A stretch of 50,238 bases of DNA, taken from contig LJTT01000038.1 of the NCBI GenBank assembly GCA_001303585.1, positions 1-50,238 of the forward strand. The letters are read 5' to 3'. Positions 19,970-27,506 of the stretch are shown piece after piece. How positions within the stretch are numbered: position 1 is the first letter of the stretch; every line of letters begins with the position of its first letter. The translations under genes were made by a program, and so were the position numbers. Origin of the DNA: Betaproteobacteria bacterium SG8_41 (GTDB lineage: Bacteria; Pseudomonadota; Gammaproteobacteria; Burkholderiales; SG8-41). Below the pieces are notes generated by a model. That model was not told the origin of the DNA. It saw only the letters and a program-made list of their open reading frames with translations, and searched no databases.

Positions 19970-20057
19970 CGAAGGCATGGGGCGATCCCGCTCCGTGTTT
20001 TCATCCTCCTCCTTTGGTACTTCTTTGGGCGCGGCCAACCCCCGCGCCCTTTTTTTT
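19970..20057 (+). ncRNA. Predicted sigma-54-dependent small RNA (about 88 nt)
   Basis: Bounded by the sigma-54 promoter (19944-19959) and a textbook intrinsic terminator (20027-20057), with no plausible open reading frame between. The middle is pyrimidine-rich and likely unpaired: TTTTCATCCTCCTCCTTTGG. Its CCUCCUCC is the complement of a Shine-Dalgarno sequence, the usual seed of small RNAs that block ribosome binding. Located between the glycine-zipper gene and the ABC exporter. Both ends are predictions; family unknown. Confidence 0.65.
20027..20057 (+). terminator. Rho-independent terminator of the predicted small RNA
   Basis: GGGCGCGG (20027-20034) pairs perfectly with CCGCGCCC (20042-20049), 7-nt loop, followed by eight T (20050-20057). 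Confidence 0.9.
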
Positions 20058-20330
20058 GGCTGAAGATGTCGTGGCCCGGCGACATCATTGGACCGCAGGC
20101 AAGGCGCCTCGCCACAGAAGCCGCTCTTGCCCCTCGTGTTACGATTAGCCATTACTCTTCACGATGCCATCCGCTACCGCCACGGGCGACGCAGTCACGC
20201 CGCTCGCACGCTTGTCAGCCGGTGCGCCGTATTCGCCGGCGCGCGCTTGTCCGGGCGTGCATAAACGCGAGGTTCTGGCTCGGCCGTCAAGTGAAAGGTT
20301 AGCCCGCGCGCGTGCGCTGACCTGCGCATC
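20058..20330. other. 273-bp gap before the ABC exporter, no gene
   Basis: No gene recognised. A short heptad stretch GATTAGC CATTACT CTTCACG lies at 20143-20163. No clear ribosome binding site is visible before the ATG at 20331. Confidence 0.4.
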
Positions 20331-22172
20331 ATGAGCGCGCATCACGCAGCCCATCCTGCGGCGGCGCCTGCGCGCGGCGCGCCTTCCCGCGGCCGCGAAT
20401 GGCGCGTCGTGCCGATGCTGCTGCCTTATCTGTGGGAATACCGATGGCGGGTCCTGCTCGCGCTTGCCTTCCTTACCGCAGCGAAGCTCGCCAACGTGGG
20501 CGTGCCGCTGGTGCTGAAGGAGGTGGTGGATGCGCTCGACCAGGAACGCGCGGTAATCGCGGTCCCGTTCGCGCTGCTGCTCGCCTACGGCGCGTTGCGG
20601 CTCTCTACAACGCTGTTCGCCGAGCTGCGCGACGTCGTGTTCGTGCGCGTGACGCAGCGCGCGATCCGGCGCGTCGCCCTCAACGTGTTCCGGCATCTGC
20701 ATTCGCTCTCCCTCAGGTTTCACCTCGAGCGGCAGACCGGGGGCGTGTCACGCGATATCGAGCGCGGTTCGCGCGGCATCTCGACGCTGCTGTCCTACAT
20801 GCTGTTCTCGATCATCCCGGTAATCCTCGAGTTCGGACTCGTCGCCGCAGTCCTGTACGCAAAATTCGACTGGCGTTTCGTGGGCGTCACGTTTGCCGCG
20901 GTCATCGTTTACCTCGCATTCACCTTCGCGGTAAGCGAATGGCGAATCGGCATCCGCCGCCGGGCCAACGAGCTCGACTCGAGAGCCAACACGCGGGCGA
21001 TCGACAGCCTGCTCAATTACGAGACCGTGAAGTACTTCAACAACGAGGAGTACGAGGCCCGGCGCTTCGATGAGCACCTCGGTCAGTACGAGTCAGCGGC
21101 CGTGCAAAGCGAGGCGTCGCTCGGGCTGCTCAACATCGGCCAGAGCCTCATTATCGCGGTGGCGGTGACGTTGCTCATGATATTGGCGGCGGAAGGGGTG
21201 GCGGCGCGCAGCCTTACGCTGGGCGACCTGGTCCTGATAAACGGCCTGCTGATCCAGTTGTATATCCCGCTCAATTTCCTGGGAATGGTCTATCGGGAGA
21301 TCAAACAGTCGCTGATCGACATGGACCGCATGTTCCGGCTGCTCGAAGAGAACCGTGAAGTGGAGGACCGCCCGGGTGCGGCTTCGGTGCCGCCGGGCCC
21401 AGCCCGCGTGCGCTTCGAGGGAGTGGACTTTTCCTACGATCCGCGGCGCCAGATTCTGTTCGATATGAGCTTCGAGATTCCCCCCGGGCACAAAGTCGCC
21501 GTGGTAGGAGCGAGCGGCGCGGGCAAGTCGACCCTCGCGCGCCTGCTCTATCGCTTCTACGACGTGTCCGGCGGGCGCATCACGGTGAACGGCGTCGATG
21601 TTCGGGACCTCGCGCAGTCGAGCTTGCGCGCAACGATAGGGATCGTGCCGCAGGACACCGTGCTGTTCAATGACACCATCTATTACAACATCCAGTACGG
21701 CCGGCCCGACGCCGCGCGCGAGGAGGTTGTCGGGGCGGCAAAGGCGGCGCATATCCACGATTTCGTCGAAAGCCTGCCCGAGCGCTACGAGGCCACAGTG
21801 GGCGAGCGCGGCCTGAAACTTTCGGGCGGGGAGAAACAGCGCGTTGCGATCGCCCGGGCCATTCTCAAGAACCCGCGCATCCTGATATTCGACGAGGCGA
21901 CCTCGGCGCTCGATTCCGCGACGGAGCAGGGCATTCAGGAGGAACTGGCTCGGATCGCGCGCGGGCACACGACGCTCGTGATCGCGCATCGCCTCTCGAC
22001 GGTGATGGACGCCGATCAGATCCTGGTGCTCGACGCCGGCCGCATCATCGAGCGTGGCGCGCACCGCGAGCTGCTGGAGCAGGGGGGGGCTTACGCGCGC
22101 ATGTGGGCGCTGCAGCAGGAAGCCGCAGCGCACGAAAAGGCCGCCGAACAGGCGCGGCTGGCGGCAGGTTAG
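20331..22172 (+). CDS. ATM1-type ABC transporter (permease-ATPase fusion)
   Basis: 613 aa half-transporter working as a homodimer in the inner membrane. N-terminal six-helix domain (about 35-340) with typical ATM1/HMT1 wording: LSTTLFAELRDVVFVRVTQRA, HLHSLSLRFHLERQTGGVSRDIERG, ANEIDS-type loop ANELDSRANTRAIDSLLNYE, VKYFNNE. The ATPase has Walker A GASGAGKST, Q-loop IVPQDTVLFNDTI, signature LSGGEKQR, Walker B ILIFDEATSALD and H-loop IAHRLSTV. Family members export glutathione-linked metals or persulfides and are tied to iron-sulfur or heavy-metal handling. Convergent with the sensor kinase gene (10-bp gap). Confidence 0.92.
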   Translation: MSAHHAAHPAAAPARGAPSRGREWRVVPMLLPYLWEYRWRVLLALAFLTAAKLANVGVPLVLKEVVDALDQERAVIAVPFALLLAYGALRLSTTLFAELRDVVFVRVTQRAIRRVALNVFRHLHSLSLRFHLERQTGGVSRDIERGSRGISTLLSYMLFSIIPVILEFGLVAAVLYAKFDWRFVGVTFAAVIVYLAFTFAVSEWRIGIRRRANELDSRANTRAIDSLLNYETVKYFNNEEYEARRFDEHLGQYESAAVQSEASLGLLNIGQSLIIAVAVTLLMILAAEGVAARSLTLGDLVLINGLLIQLYIPLNFLGMVYREIKQSLIDMDRMFRLLEENREVEDRPGAASVPPGPARVRFEGVDFSYDPRRQILFDMSFEIPPGHKVAVVGASGAGKSTLARLLYRFYDVSGGRITVNGVDVRDLAQSSLRATIGIVPQDTVLFNDTIYYNIQYGRPDAAREEVVGAAKAAHIHDFVESLPERYEATVGERGLKLSGGEKQRVAIARAILKNPRILIFDEATSALDSATEQGIQEELARIARGHTTLVIAHRLSTVMDADQILVLDAGRIIERGAHRELLEQGGAYARMWALQQEAAAHEKAAEQARLAAG

Positions 22173-22182
22173 CGGGCCCGGC

Positions 22183-23574
22183 TCAACGGATAGTCGCCGC
22201 GCGCGGGAAAGTGATGCGCACGATGGTCCCGGTGCCGTCGCCTTTGGGGAAAAGCGAGACGATGGCCTGGTGCCGTTCCGCGATCTCGCGCACGATGGCA
22301 AGGCCGAGTCCGCAGCCTTCGGTCCCGGTCCCGAGCACGCGGTAGAAGCGCTCGAATACGCGCTCGCGCTCCGCTTCCGGCACGCCCGGGCCATCGTCTT
22401 CGACAGTGAGGACCGCGTCACCGTCCGCGCTGTTTGCACGGACCGTGATATGGCCCCCGGGCTGCGTGTATCGAATGGCGTTGTCGAGCAGATTGTTCAG
22501 CATCTCGCGCAGCAGGAAAGGGTCGCCGTCAACCCCTGCCGTACTCGGCTGATCCTCGAAGCCAAGGTCGATGTTCCGGGCGAGCGCTCGCGGCACCCAG
22601 TCAGTCGTGGTTTCGCGGGCCAGCTTGCCCAGATCGACGCGCTCAGTCGCGCTGGCACGCCCGGCATCCGGCTCTGCGCGCGCCAACGATAATAGCTGGT
22701 TGATGAGCCGCGTTATCTGCTCGGTGGAAGTGTACATCTGCTTCAGCGTGGCCCTGTCTTCCTCTGTGCGCGTCTGGCGCAGTGCCAGCTCGGTCTGGGT
22801 CTTGAGGCCGGCGATCGGCGTGCGGAGCTGGTGCGCCGCATCCCCGATGAAACGCCGTTGCGCCGCGATGGATGCGCTCAACCGCGCGAGCAGGTCGTTC
22901 ATTGCCTGGATCAACGGTTGCACTTCCCGGGGCACCGTCGACTCCGTCAGCGGCGCCAGGTCGCGGTGCGAACGCTGTTCGATCTCGCGCCGGAGGGTTG
23001 TCAGCGGCGCCAGCCCTCGCGCCACGCCGTACCACACGGCAAAAATGGCGAGAAAGATCAGCAAGGCCTGCGGCAGGACCATGCGCACGAGAAGCGCCGT
23101 CGCGGAATCGGAGCGCAGCGTCACGCGCTCGGCGACCCGGATCAGCACGGCGCCCCTTCCCGAACCCGGTTGCACCGGCACACGCAACGCCACGACGCGC
23201 ATATCGCGGCCGAGGAAAACGTCGTCGTAGTAGCTCACGCGGTCCTCGCTGGTCTCCTCGGGGGCGGGAAACGAGGGCTCGCCGCTGATGTACTCCCCGC
23301 CGGGACCGGTCACAAGGTAGCGCAATCGGCCCGATTGCCGGCTCTGCAGCATCTGCAGCGCGACCTCGGGGAGATCGACGTAGCTTTGATTGTTGACGTG
23401 TTTGATGTTCCGCCCGATGTCGAGCGCGACCTCGAGCAGCGCGCGGTCGTAGGCGAGATTCACGAACTGCTTCGCGATGTCGTAATTAACGAGGATGTTG
23501 ATCGACCACAGCACCACCAGGGGCACTGAAAGCCAGGCGATCAGCTGGCGCCGAAGGGTGCTAGTCCGGCGCAT
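22183..23574 (-). CDS. Sensor histidine kinase, TctE/QseC type
   Basis: 463 aa from ATG 23574, overlapping the regulator's 3' end by 14 nt. Two membrane helices (about 10-30 and 163-185: ALLIFLAIFAVWYGVA) enclose a periplasmic 2CSK_N sensor domain typical of TctE/QseC kinases (LAYDRALLEVALDIGRNI, YLVTGPGGEYISGEP). Then HAMP, HisKA with FIGDAAHQLRTPIAGL (phospho-acceptor His248), N-box LLDNAIRYT, G1 DDGPGV and G2 GCGLGLAIVREIA. In betaproteobacteria such kinases often sense carboxylates and control tripartite tricarboxylate uptake; no transport genes are adjacent here, so the signal is not known. Confidence 0.93.
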   Translation of the reverse strand: MRRTSTLRRQLIAWLSVPLVVLWSINILVNYDIAKQFVNLAYDRALLEVALDIGRNIKHVNNQSYVDLPEVALQMLQSRQSGRLRYLVTGPGGEYISGEPSFPAPEETSEDRVSYYDDVFLGRDMRVVALRVPVQPGSGRGAVLIRVAERVTLRSDSATALLVRMVLPQALLIFLAIFAVWYGVARGLAPLTTLRREIEQRSHRDLAPLTESTVPREVQPLIQAMNDLLARLSASIAAQRRFIGDAAHQLRTPIAGLKTQTELALRQTRTEEDRATLKQMYTSTEQITRLINQLLSLARAEPDAGRASATERVDLGKLARETTTDWVPRALARNIDLGFEDQPSTAGVDGDPFLLREMLNNLLDNAIRYTQPGGHITVRANSADGDAVLTVEDDGPGVPEAERERVFERFYRVLGTGTEGCGLGLAIVREIAERHQAIVSLFPKGDGTGTIVRITFPRAATIR

Positions 23575-24241
23575 GCCCCGGTTTCTCGAGCAGGTAGCCC
23601 AGTCCCCGGATCGTGCGAATTGAGACGCCGCCAGGTTCGACTTTCTTGCGCAGCCGGTGGACGTAGACTTCGATGGCGTTCGCGCCGACTTCTTCATCCC
23701 AGCCGTAAAGCTGCTCGGCGAGCTGCTCCTTGTTGACCACGCGGCCGCTGCGCATCATCAGCGCTTCGAGGACCCCGAGCTCGCGCGCCGAGAGCTCGAT
23801 GGGTTCGCCATGCAGCATCGCGCGTCGGCCGCTGGTGTCGAGCGTGAGCGGCCCGCAGGACAGGACCGAGCTGCCGCCGGACTGCCCGCGCCGGATCAGC
23901 GCCCGCACCCGCGCCTCGAGCTCGGGAAGGTCGAAGGGTTTGGTCAGGTAATCGTCGGCGCCGAGATCGAGCCCTTTGACGCGGTCCTCGAGCACGTCCC
24001 GTGCCGTGAGGATGAGAACCGGCACGCGTGAACCGCGCCGGCGCAGGCGACGCAGGATTTCGAACCCTTCGATTTTGGGCAGACCCAGGTCGAGGATCAC
24101 GAGATCGTAGTTCTGGCTGGCCAGGACGTGATCGGCCTGGGCGCCATCGCTCACGCAGTCGACTGCAAAGTCGGTCTGGCGCAGCGAACGCGTGAGACCG
24201 TCAGCAAGGACGGGGTCGTCTTCGACAATCAGAATGCGCAT
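23561..24241 (-). CDS. OmpR-family response regulator, TctD/QseB type
   Basis: 226 aa, start MRILIVEDDPVLADGL at 24241, AGGAA 9 nt upstream. Receiver domain with acidic pocket EDD (7-9), phospho-acceptor Asp51 in LVILDLGLP, Thr in LTARD, Lys in TKPFDLPEL. Winged-helix domain with SARELGVLEALMMRSG, VEVYVHRLRKK-type recognition helix (AIEVYVHRLRKKVE) and IRTIRGLGYLLE. First gene of the pair with the kinase; a CTTAC-N6-CTTAC direct repeat lies about 200 bp upstream and could be its own binding site. Confidence 0.95.
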   Translation of the reverse strand: MRILIVEDDPVLADGLTRSLRQTDFAVDCVSDGAQADHVLASQNYDLVILDLGLPKIEGFEILRRLRRRGSRVPVLILTARDVLEDRVKGLDLGADDYLTKPFDLPELEARVRALIRRGQSGGSSVLSCGPLTLDTSGRRAMLHGEPIELSARELGVLEALMMRSGRVVNKEQLAEQLYGWDEEVGANAIEVYVHRLRKKVEPGGVSIRTIRGLGYLLEKPGHAPD

Positions 24242-24436
24242 AGCTGGTTTTCCTGGAATTCCAGAGACGATAAGTGTAGCGCAGTGCGCCACCGTTGCTT
24301 CGTGCCGATGCTCGTGAATTTCTCGAGGCGGGGTCGGATGTTCCTCGGAGACGTGCTCGTGCGGAAACCCTCTGCTGCGGTTCGTCCGCAACTCCCGACA
24401 CGCGAGTTGCTCGCCGCCGGGGAAAGGGTGCGGTTT

Positions 24437-24452
24437 GTAAGTTTGTCGTAAG
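24437..24452 (-). promoter_or_regulatory. Direct repeat CTTAC-N6-CTTAC upstream of the regulator gene
   Basis: On the minus strand CTTACGACAAACTTAC: two half sites in 11-bp register, as bound by OmpR-family regulators of the PmrA/QseB group (CTTAA-N6-CTTAA). Located between the regulator and the divergent PBP7 gene. Autoregulation is inferred only. Confidence 0.4.
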
Positions 24453-24530
24453 CCTGGGGCGCTAATGTGTCGCCATTCAGGGCGAGGCGCGAGAGGTTCA
24501 CGTCTTGCCAGACTCAGCTGTTTGAACCGT

Positions 24531-24638
24531 CCTCCTCGGAGGCCTGGCATTTGCAATGACCCGTGCTGAGCGGGTGGTTGCGTGGCCTCTTTCATCTCCG
24601 CCGGGACAACCCACACTGTCCCGCGCGGAGTTTTTTTT
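24531..24638 (+). ncRNA. Structured RNA candidate ending in an intrinsic terminator
   Basis: An outer stem GAGGCC (24539-24544) / GGCCTC (24584-24589) encloses an inner hairpin ACCCG-TGCTGAG-CGGGT (24559-24575), followed by the terminator at 24596-24638. It could be a small RNA or a leader/attenuator. No promoter was found for it and no known riboswitch motif was recognised. It lies in the 540-bp gap between the response regulator and the PBP7-type gene, upstream of the latter's promoter. Confidence 0.4.
24596..24638 (+). terminator. Rho-independent terminator
   Basis: CTCCGC plus CGGGACA pair with TGTCCCG plus GCGGAG around a short loop, followed by eight T (24631-24638). It terminates plus-strand transcription before the PBP7 promoter. 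Confidence 0.85.
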
Positions 24639-24702
24639 GAGGGGTTTGCCGGGCTCCCGGTCCCCACCCGCCCCCTTTATTGTTAAAAAATTGGTTGATA
24701 AC

Positions 24703-24731
24703 TTGACGCTAACCCTGTATTTTCGTACATA
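24703..24731 (+). promoter_or_regulatory. Sigma-70 promoter of the PBP7-type gene
   Basis: TTGACG (24703-24708), 17-bp spacer, TACATA (24726-24731; extends to CATAAT). It stands in a locally AT-rich stretch 54 bp before the start codon. Confidence 0.7.
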
Positions 24732-24784
24732 ATTCTGCATTTGGAATCGCGGCCCTGCCGCGGGTTGCACAGGGGGAGGGTAGC

Positions 24785-25639
24785 CTGAAGCCACTAATCG
24801 TTGCCGTTACGCTGGGTCTGGCGGTGTGTTCGGCTGCCTATGCCCAGAAGCCTCAGGTCGCCGTGCGCCCGGCGACGCTCAACCTTAAGTCGTCCGCTGC
24901 GCTCGTGCTCGATCAGGACGGCGATGGGGTGCTCTACGCGAAGAACATCGATGCGGTAGTCCCGATCGCATCACTCACCAAGCTCATGACTGCGATGGTG
25001 GCGCTCGACGCCCAGCTTCCGCTGAGCGAGATGGTGGTGATCACCAAGGACGACGTCGACAAGATCAAGGGCACGCGGTCGCGTCTGCACGTCGGCGCCA
25101 TGCTCACGCGTGGTGACCTGCTGAGGTTGGCATTGATGTCGTCGGAAAACCGGGCTGCCGCCGCCTTGAGCCGCGCGTACCCGGGAGGCCGGAGCGTGTT
25201 CGTGGCGGCAATGAACCGCAAAGCGACCCAGCTCGGCATGTGGAATACCGAGTTTGTGGACGGGACGGGCCTCTCGAGTGCCAATGTCTCGACGGCGGAG
25301 AACCTCGCGCGGCTCGTGCGGGCGGCGCACGGCTATCCCGTTATCCGCGAATTCACCACTGATTCCGAGTACACCGTCACATTGTTCAGCGGTCAGAAAC
25401 TGCATTACACAAATTCCAACCGTTTGGTGAAAAACCCGGATTGGACGATCGGCCTTTCCAAGACTGGCTACATCAGCGAAGCCGGGCGCTGCCTGGTGCT
25501 TCAGGCCACGATTGCCGCGAAGCCGGTTATCATCGTGCTGCTCGACTCATGGGGCAAGCTCACCCGAATCGGGGACGCGAACCGCATCAGAAGATGGATG
25601 GAGCGCAGTAACCTGTCGCTTAACTCTGCCGGCAGCTGA
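24785..25639 (+). CDS. pbpG: D-alanyl-D-alanine endopeptidase (PBP7/PbpG type), apparent CTG start
   Basis: 284 aa if translation begins at the CTG at 24785. That gives (M)KPLIVAVTLGLAVCSAAYA, a perfect signal peptide, and puts GGGGGAGGG 4-5 nt upstream. No ATG, GTG or TTG is available in that stretch; the next start (GTG 24824) would destroy the signal peptide. Low-molecular-weight penicillin-binding fold: SLTK (Ser63-Lys66), SEN (120-122) and KTG (226-228). Also LVLDQDGDGVLYAKNID and YTNSNRLVKNPDWTIGLSKTGYI. It cleaves D-Ala-mDAP cross-links in the periplasm. All catalytic residues intact. Confidence 0.9.
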   Translation: MKPLIVAVTLGLAVCSAAYAQKPQVAVRPATLNLKSSAALVLDQDGDGVLYAKNIDAVVPIASLTKLMTAMVALDAQLPLSEMVVITKDDVDKIKGTRSRLHVGAMLTRGDLLRLALMSSENRAAAALSRAYPGGRSVFVAAMNRKATQLGMWNTEFVDGTGLSSANVSTAENLARLVRAAHGYPVIREFTTDSEYTVTLFSGQKLHYTNSNRLVKNPDWTIGLSKTGYISEAGRCLVLQATIAAKPVIIVLLDSWGKLTRIGDANRIRRWMERSNLSLNSAGS

Positions 25640-25729
25640 CCGGTAGCGCGGCATCCGGCGTCCTGGACGCCGTCCATATAACAAAGGGCCGGCGAACCAT
25701 CTCCGGCTCGTGCCGAGGAGAGACCATCG

Positions 25730-26722
25730 ATGGTGCGAGGCAGCGCCTCACGCGTGTCCTATCATGACCTTGCCCCGGATGCCGGCGATTTCCGTCAGGA
25801 AGTGATTGCCGGTCTGTCCCGGGCCCAGAAGTCCCTTTCCCCGAAGTTTTTCTACGACGAACGTGGATCGCAGCTGTTCGAGGCGATCTGCGAGCTGCCC
25901 GAGTACTATCCGACACGCACCGAGGTCGCGCTGATGCAGGACAACGCAAGCGAGATGGCGCAGCAACTCGGGCCGGGCTGCGTTCTGATCGAGTACGGCA
26001 GTGGCAGTGGCCGCAAGACCCGCATTCTGTTGGAGGCGCTCGCTCCCGCGGCCTACGTGCCGATCGATATCGCAGGCCCGCAGTTGGCGGACTGTTCGAA
26101 CGAGCTTGCCCGCGCCTTTCCCGACATCGCTGTCATCGCGGTTTGCGCCGATTATTCGCGCCCCTTTGCGCTACCCGGCCTTGAGCGATTACGGGAAAAC
26201 CGGCGTGTCATCTACTTTCCGGGTTCGACCATCGGCAACTTCACGGTGCCCGAAGCCCTGGCCTTCCTCAGGGGTGCCTGCACGATCCTCCGGCCGGGTG
26301 GCGCCATGCTGGTCGGGGTCGATCTCAAGAAAGACCCCGCGATGCTGCGCGCCGCCTACGACGACGCCCAGGGCGTTACCGCACAGTTCAACGTGAATCT
26401 GCTCGTGCGCATCAACCGTGAGCTGGGTGCGAACATCGACCTTGCCGGATTCCGCCACCGTGCCTTCTACAACGCGGAAGCGGGCCGCATCGAGATGCAT
26501 TTGGAAAGTCTGCGCGACCAGCAGGTGGTGATCTCCGATCGAACATTCACGTTTCGCAAGGGAGAGACCATTCACACCGAAAATTCCTACAAGTACTCGA
26601 TCGCCGAATTTCAGGACCTGGCACGAACAGCGGGTTTCGTGGCACATTCGTGCTGGACCGACGCCCGCGAGTTATTTTCCGTGCACTATCTAACTGTTCC
26701 GGGGCAGGCAAAGCCCCTTTAA
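25730..26722 (+). CDS. egtD: L-histidine N-alpha-methyltransferase (EgtD)
   Basis: 330 aa. It trimethylates histidine with three SAM to hercynine, the first step of ergothioneine synthesis. Visible: SPKFFYDERGSQLFEAICEL, PEYYPTRTE, SAM loop IEYGSGSGRKTRILL, YVPIDIAG, VIYFPGSTIGNF, GVDLKKD, LLVRINRELGANID, and the C-terminal FTFRKGETIHTENSYKYS. The sulfoxide synthase EgtB, normally adjacent in proteobacteria, is not found on either side, so either it is elsewhere or the product is hercynine only. The start could also be a few codons downstream. Confidence 0.94.
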   Translation: MVRGSASRVSYHDLAPDAGDFRQEVIAGLSRAQKSLSPKFFYDERGSQLFEAICELPEYYPTRTEVALMQDNASEMAQQLGPGCVLIEYGSGSGRKTRILLEALAPAAYVPIDIAGPQLADCSNELARAFPDIAVIAVCADYSRPFALPGLERLRENRRVIYFPGSTIGNFTVPEALAFLRGACTILRPGGAMLVGVDLKKDPAMLRAAYDDAQGVTAQFNVNLLVRINRELGANIDLAGFRHRAFYNAEAGRIEMHLESLRDQQVVISDRTFTFRKGETIHTENSYKYSIAEFQDLARTAGFVAHSCWTDARELFSVHYLTVPGQAKPL

Positions 26723-26806
26723 CCAGAGGCAAAGCCGTAACAGGTCTTGCCCGCGGTGAGCGCGCGTTTTATTGCGTTGGGTGCGCCGAGTCGACAGAAG
26801 TAGAAG

Positions 26807-26834
26807 AAAAACCCCGCCGAGGCGGGGTTTTTTT
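26807..26834. terminator. Bidirectional terminator between egtD and the repeat protein gene
   Basis: A-run, CCCCGCC, GA, GGCGGGG, T-run. With the A/T tracts on both sides it can serve egtD on the plus strand and the DYG-repeat gene on the minus strand. Confidence 0.9.
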
Positions 26835-26875
26835 GCGGTTCCGATTCGAATTGCATTGGTCGCGTTTTTTCCGCC

Positions 26876-27190
26876 TTAGACCGCCACGCGAATCCCGTAA
26901 TCGACGACATCAGATTCGGCCGGGAAGGGGCTGCGGCTGTCTGTCTTCGCAAGCCGCGCACCGTAATCGAGGACATCAGACTCCGCCGGGAAAGGATTGC
27001 TCGCGATGGGGACGCCATAGTCCACGACATCCGACTCGGACGGGAAAGGGCTGCGGCTGTCCGCCTTGGCGACCTGAATCCCATAGTCGAGTGAGTCCGA
27101 CTGATCGGGGTACGGATTGTTCGCAGAGGCTCCGATCGGGGCCAGCAACAATCCGCCAACGAGCATGGCATAAGTGATCTTCTTCAACAT
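26876..27190 (-). CDS. Small exported protein of four tandem [N/S]PFPxESDVxDYG repeats
   Basis: 104 aa. Three ATG codons lie in a row (27196, 27193, 27190); CGGAG abuts the first and is 6 nt from the third, so I prefer 27190 (MLKKITYAMLVGGLLL). Signal peptide ends ASA. The whole mature protein is four repeats: NPYPDQSDSLDYG, SPFPSESDVVDYG, NPFPAESDVLDYG, SPFPAESDVVDYG. The linkers alternate long (with AKADSR / AKTDSR) and short (VPIAS), so it looks like a duplicated two-repeat unit. Acidic, no Cys. Function unknown; binding of a cation or a cell-wall ligand is possible. Has its own strong terminator. Confidence 0.85.
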   Translation of the reverse strand: MLKKITYAMLVGGLLLAPIGASANNPYPDQSDSLDYGIQVAKADSRSPFPSESDVVDYGVPIASNPFPAESDVLDYGARLAKTDSRSPFPAESDVVDYGIRVAV

Positions 27191-27506
27191 CATCATCTCC
27201 GTTTGGTTAAGTGAGTGCGGTCAAAATCACGACTCCACTCACATATACGGCCTCAGTGATCGTGCGGATGCAGAGCAATGCGGTTCTCCCCAGACGGTTC
27301 TTCGAACGCGACGCCGGGGGTGTTTTGTCCCGGCCGTAAGCGTCGTCCATATCTTGGTCACCCGGAGCTGGTGCACGAGTATTTTGCAGCGCATCGATGA
27401 CCACTATACGGAATACATGGCCTGTCATTCCTCGGGCGCGGTAGAATGAGCGTCTGCGTTTTACTCCCGGTGCGCCCGCGCTGCCCCGCGGTTCGCGCCC
27501 TCTCGG
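27191..27506. other. 316-bp divergent intergenic region
   Basis: Between the DYG-repeat gene and the MFS gene. Probably contains both promoters; a TAGAAT (-10-like) lies near 27441 without a good -35. No gene or RNA recognised. Confidence 0.4.
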
